Shown here: piece after piece, positions 5,596 through 8,813 of the stretch
Layout: each line of letters starts with the position of its first letter
Numbering within the stretch: the first letter of the stretch is position 1
Assembly: GCA_041676265.1 (NCBI GenBank)
Contig: JBAYSE010000071.1
Span: forward strand, 1 to 8,813
DNA: 8,813 nt
Source of the DNA: DUOJ01 sp041676265
GTDB taxonomy: Bacteria; Spirochaetota; Spirochaetia; Sphaerochaetales; Sphaerochaetaceae
Direction: 5' to 3'
Notes under the pieces: model-generated
What the model was told of the DNA's origin: nothing
Seen by the model: the letters and a program-made list of their open reading frames with translations, nothing else
Databases searched by the model: none
Position numbers and translations under genes: made by a program

Positions 5596-6768
5596 ATGAA
5601 GAAGCGAGTAATGATTCCAGAGCAAGAGTACTTCGACCGAATAGCAAAGGCTGCTAAACTTGTTGGAGAAGCTGGATTAGACGTATTGATCTCAAATTGT
5701 AATGAGGCCGACTACTCTTTTGTCCGCTATTTTACCAACTTTTGGCCACTATTTGAGACAGCAGGAGTAGCGATTGCTCCTAATGGAAAAGCTGCACTTA
5801 TGATCGGGCCTGAGAGTGACAAGTATGCTGCTGACAGAAGCGTTCTTAAAGACATTTTTGCCCTATTGGAGTACCGCGAGTCGGCAGACCCGGCCTACCC
5901 CGAGTACAAACCTTCCACCTTTAAAGATGTTTTTAACCATATTGGTGTCAAGGGGAGCAAATTACGCATTGGTATTGCCGGTTATCTGGTTTCTAACCCC
6001 ATCCAACTTGAGGGGTTGCGGGCCAATTTCCCAGATGCCGAGATTGTGAGAGCTGACGATATCGTACGACAATTGCGGGTGATCAAGAGTGAAAACGAAA
6101 TTGCCTGTATGCGAGAAGGGTTTAGAATTGTTGAATTGGCTACTAAAGAGGTCCTCAATGCCATCCGGCCCGGAATGAGTGAACTACAGATGGTAGGAGT
6201 AGCTCAAAAGGCCATCTACGAGCACGGGGCTGAGTATGAAGGATTGCCAATGTACGTTTTCAGTGAGAAATCGACTAGTCACGCCATTAGCCGCTCTTCT
6301 TACCGCGTGATAAACAAAGGCGACTTAGTCCAATTAAACCTCTCTGCTAAAATTGAGGGGTATTCCCCCAGTATTGGAATACCTATCAGTATGGGTCCCT
6401 TAACAGGGGAGAAGCGGGAGTTGGTAGAGTTTGGTCTCGACATGCACAAATGGACCTATGATCAGTTGAAGGCCGGTGTAGAAGCCTCCTCGATTGCCAA
6501 AGCCTACATCCAAAGATTTAAAGATGCCGGCAGAGAGGCCAACTTTGTCTATGGTCCCTGTCATGGAACCGGTATGATTGAAGTTGAAGCGCCTTGGATG
6601 GAGAGTTCTTCAAATTATAAACTGGAGCCTAATATGACTTTCCAGGTCGATACTTTTGCTTCAGGACCATCGTATGGACTCCGCTGGGAAACCGGTGCGA
6701 GAATCACCGAAGAGGGGTGTGAAGTTCTTTCAAACCCAATTGGGGAGATTCACGAGATTCAATGCTAA
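5596..6768 (+). CDS. M24-family creatinase-like hydrolase (Xaa-Pro peptidase fold), second full-length copy
   Basis: A 390-residue two-domain M24 protein, same length as that at 203-1375 but clearly diverged. The N-terminal domain (about 1-155) shares YFTNFW and MIGPESD with it; the catalytic domain starts near LRVIKSENEIACMREG (160-175). Ligand positions: strand GDLVQLNLSAKIEGYSPS (242-259) has Asn248 and Ser259 where metallo-aminopeptidases have Asp. His323 (CHGTG) and Glu365 (RWETG) are kept, and the first Glu is Asp352 (FQVDTF). The Asn at the first Asp position recalls creatinase. His229 may be the substrate-binding His that precedes the first Asp strand in the family. Metal-independent C-N hydrolysis is plausible but inferred. 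Lying in the same operon as the transporter, it probably acts on the imported solute. No signal peptide is seen. The last codons overlap the MFS gene. Confidence 0.87.
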   Translation: MKKRVMIPEQEYFDRIAKAAKLVGEAGLDVLISNCNEADYSFVRYFTNFWPLFETAGVAIAPNGKAALMIGPESDKYAADRSVLKDIFALLEYRESADPAYPEYKPSTFKDVFNHIGVKGSKLRIGIAGYLVSNPIQLEGLRANFPDAEIVRADDIVRQLRVIKSENEIACMREGFRIVELATKEVLNAIRPGMSELQMVGVAQKAIYEHGAEYEGLPMYVFSEKSTSHAISRSSYRVINKGDLVQLNLSAKIEGYSPSIGIPISMGPLTGEKRELVEFGLDMHKWTYDQLKAGVEASSIAKAYIQRFKDAGREANFVYGPCHGTGMIEVEAPWMESSSNYKLEPNMTFQVDTFASGPSYGLRWETGARITEEGCEVLSNPIGEIHEIQC

Positions 6769-7964
6769 ATAATGTACGCCGGTCTGGGTTGGTCATTAGT
6801 CTTGCAGGGTTCGCAATTTCGGTAAACACCTTACCGGCGTTAGTCTCTTGGTTCTCGGCACGCCTTGGCGTGCCGATAGCCTCTTTTGGTCTAATATTTT
6901 TACTCCAATTTGCCTCCTATACCCTCTGCTCAATCACCGTCGGAAAGTTGCACGCCACAAGAAAGCTCCCCCTTTTGGGGATAGTAATTGGCTCTTTAGC
7001 CCTCTCGTCTTTTTTCCTTTTTTGGATTGGTTCAATCAAAAGTTTTGCTATGCTTGTCCTTATCATGATTCTGGTAGGCGGGGCAGGAGGGTTAATAGAG
7101 TCGATTGGGACTACCCTAATAACTTCGTCTAGTGGTTCTAACCGGATGCTCTACACTTCTCAGTTTTTCTATTGCCTGGGGGCATTCTTAGCGCCATTGG
7201 GGGTAGGGCTACTGTTGAGCTTAGATGTCTCACTCCCCGTGATTGGTTATATGGTGGGTCTTTTTTCCCTCTTCATCGGCAGTATTGTGACCCTCTTGGT
7301 TTATCAACCGTGGCGTAGTAATAGGGAAGAGGTCGTGGATCAAAGCCCGGCAGAGGCAGAGGTCGTACTCACAAAGAGGGAAGCAGGCGAAGTTAACCTC
7401 TTGGCCTTTGCCTTCCTTTTTATGACAATGGTCTCTTATGTTATTTTGGAGAGCTCCGTAGCTAACTGGTTTGCTGTTTATGTCCATGATGTATTGAAGC
7501 AAACCTCGGCAAATGCCTCTTTCACCCTCTCCCTCTATTGGATGGGGATGGGGCTCTCGCGCCTCTTTTTCCTAATAATCAGAATCAAAAATCATCCCAA
7601 GACTTTACTGATCCATATTGGGATGATGGTGGTGGCCACCCTTGCTCTTAACCTACCGGTGGCTAAGAGCAGTGGTATTGCCCCCTTTCTGGCTATCTTC
7701 CTCTTAGGGGTGGGCTGCGGACCTATTTGGCCCCTTTTGGTTGAGTATTGCTCGATTATTTTTGCCCGAGAACACCTGCTGATGTATTTGGTAGGGGCCG
7801 GTAGTATCGGAGCACTCTCCGGGCCGGTCATAACTGCTTCCCTCTTCTCCCTCTTTGGGTTACAGCGGATGATGGCTCTCTTTCTGGCCTACCTCGTAGT
7901 TATCTTCTTAGCCGCGATAGTTACTATCGCAATGACTGCAAGGCACAGGACAAAATTAGTCTAG
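6762..7964 (+). CDS. Major facilitator superfamily (MFS) transporter, probable sugar-type carrier
   Basis: A 400-residue polytopic protein with about 12 membrane segments (roughly 9-30, 41-61, 70-90, 95-117, 131-153, 159-181, 213-233, 252-275, 281-300, 305-330, 340-362, 370-392) and a charged central loop (182-212), the MFS 6+6 layout. GGAGGLIESIGTTLI (106-120) in segment 4 and the buried Glu230 followed by ANWFAVY (234-240) in segment 7 resemble sugar carriers of the FucP-like branch, but the subfamily is not certain. The start ATG 6762 overlaps the M24 stop (ATGCTAA, 7 nt), implying translational coupling; only a weak GAG lies nearby and the ATG at 6772 is out of frame. It could import a second substrate or export a product of the M24 reaction. 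Confidence 0.88.
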   Translation: MLNNVRRSGLVISLAGFAISVNTLPALVSWFSARLGVPIASFGLIFLLQFASYTLCSITVGKLHATRKLPLLGIVIGSLALSSFFLFWIGSIKSFAMLVLIMILVGGAGGLIESIGTTLITSSSGSNRMLYTSQFFYCLGAFLAPLGVGLLLSLDVSLPVIGYMVGLFSLFIGSIVTLLVYQPWRSNREEVVDQSPAEAEVVLTKREAGEVNLLAFAFLFMTMVSYVILESSVANWFAVYVHDVLKQTSANASFTLSLYWMGMGLSRLFFLIIRIKNHPKTLLIHIGMMVVATLALNLPVAKSSGIAPFLAIFLLGVGCGPIWPLLVEYCSIIFAREHLLMYLVGAGSIGALSGPVITASLFSLFGLQRMMALFLAYLVVIFLAAIVTIAMTARHRTKLV

Positions 7965-8813
7965 GCACAGCCACAAGAGCGCCTCTTAATAATCTCTCCC
8001 TGAATGGTAACTTTCTCTGTTGAGTTCACATCTTTACTGAGCATCGAAGAGAAGAGTAGTTTGGCGGCCTCTTCTCCTACGAGTTTACCGGTACTGCTCA
8101 GCGTAGTGATAGGCGGTTCAAGGGATTCCATGTAACTGAGGTTGTCAAAACTGACGATAGCGATCTCTTGGGGGATTTTAATCGACTCTTGAATCAGGGC
8201 TTTGTAACAGCCTAAGGCCATCACAGAGTTGGAGATAAAGAGGGCCCGTGGGCGGACCTCTTCGTCGAGTTCCAAGAACTGCTTCATCGCTCTATAACCC
8301 CCTTCGCTACTCCAGTCCTCGTAAATTATGTGGGAATCGGGGACTTCAAGGTGATTTTTAGCCATGGCCATCTTAAATCCTGCTAGCCGTTGAGAACCCG
8401 ATGTCTGGTGTTGATGTCCCGCGATACACCCAATGTTGGTATAACGGTGATCGATGAGGTGTTGGGTCAGGATGAATGCCCCCTGTATGTTATCGTGGAT
8501 GACCGTATTGGTCTCAATCTCCTGTAATTCATTGTCGATGACCACCAGAGGGGTCATGTCTTCTTCTAAAATATGTTCAACAGTCTTAGCGGTTGTCCCC
8601 ACGGAGGCGAGAACAATACCATCCACGTATTTAGAGATTAGTAAGCCAAGGGCCTCTTCCTCTCCCTGTTGGGTATTGCCACTGAAACTCACAATAAGGC
8701 TGTAATTGTGAGTTTTGCAGTAGCTCTCTACGGCTAAACCCACTTCTCCAAAGAATTGGTTTGTGAAGTCAGGAACGACTAAACCGATGGTATTGGTGCG
8801 ATTGGTGCGCAAA
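7961..8813 (-). CDS. LacI/GalR-family transcriptional regulator, N-terminus beyond window edge
   Basis: About 283 residues of the effector-binding part of a LacI-family repressor. The frame is open to the right edge and its first visible residues, LRTNRTNTIGLVVPDFTNQFF, are the usual junction between hinge helix and sensor domain, so the roughly 55-residue helix-turn-helix headpiece lies outside. The apparent TTG start at the edge is not real. Sensor motifs: DGIVLAS, VIHDNIQGA, HRYTNIGCIAGHQ, QRLAGFKMAM, ALFISNSVMALGC, IAIVSFDNLSYM, PPITTLSS, and a typical tail KRRSCGCA. Such proteins bind a sugar or similar effector and release or bind an operator. It is convergent with the ABC operon; its best candidate targets are the two AACGTT-centred sites at 1829-1846 and 1976-1993. 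The stop TAG (7961-7963) lies within the CTAG that also holds the MFS stop. Confidence 0.92.
   Translation of the reverse strand, partial: LRTNRTNTIGLVVPDFTNQFFGEVGLAVESYCKTHNYSLIVSFSGNTQQGEEEALGLLISKYVDGIVLASVGTTAKTVEHILEEDMTPLVVIDNELQEIETNTVIHDNIQGAFILTQHLIDHRYTNIGCIAGHQHQTSGSQRLAGFKMAMAKNHLEVPDSHIIYEDWSSEGGYRAMKQFLELDEEVRPRALFISNSVMALGCYKALIQESIKIPQEIAIVSFDNLSYMESLEPPITTLSSTGKLVGEEAAKLLFSSMLSKDVNSTEKVTIQGEIIKRRSCGCA

Noticed and set aside
8454..8705. An 83-codon plus-strand frame inside the repressor gene
   Set aside because: Antisense to a conserved LacI-type sensor domain; no supporting features.
1..8813. CRISPR arrays, tRNA/rRNA genes, insertion sequences or att sites
   Set aside because: No regular spacer-repeat array, cloverleaf, transposase or terminal inverted repeats were seen on reading both strands.

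Overview
The window reads as part of a bacterial gene cluster for uptake and breakdown of a small solute. A spirochaete (Spirochaetales, Sphaerochaeta/Treponema-like) is the best guess. The main clue is the solute-binding protein, whose Cys-free signal peptide ends in LFAAGAKEK, a start common in spirochaete binding proteins. Base composition is mid-range and strong AGGAGG-type ribosome binding sites precede most genes. The lineage call is an inference.

Layout. (1) Bases 1-1812 on + are the end of one operon: the C-terminus of an M24 (creatinase/prolidase-fold) protein cut by the window edge, a complete M24 protein with a GTG start, and a 120-residue protein of the Anabaena sensory rhodopsin transducer (ASRT) family. 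A strong intrinsic terminator closes it. (2) Bases 1813-2034 are a regulatory region with two promoter candidates and two related LacI-type operator-like sites whose centres lie 147 bp apart. A short hairpin sits at the predicted 5' end of the mRNA. (3) Bases 2035-7964 on + are a second operon: a RbsA-type double ATPase, a RbsC-type permease, a RbsB-type periplasmic binding protein, another full-length M24 protein, and an MFS transporter overlapping it by 7 nt. (4) On -, a LacI/GalR-type repressor converges on the operon, sharing a CTAG with the MFS stop codon. Its DNA-binding domain lies beyond the right edge.

How the parts may work together (inference): the ABC transporter, and possibly the MFS carrier, import a sugar-like or nitrogen-containing compound. 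Three M24 proteins act on it or on derivatives, the LacI-type protein senses it, and the ASRT protein may bind a related small molecule. The two full-length M24 proteins lack the two Asp metal ligands of true metallo-aminopeptidases and have Asp for one Glu ligand. They are therefore more likely creatinase-like non-peptidase enzymes, or ligand-binding proteins, than Xaa-Pro peptidases. The binding protein lacks the Asp-Arg pair that contacts ribose in RbsB, so the substrate is probably not ribose. M24 triplication, a rhodopsin-free ASRT protein and a sugar-type ABC system together make this the most interesting feature of the window.
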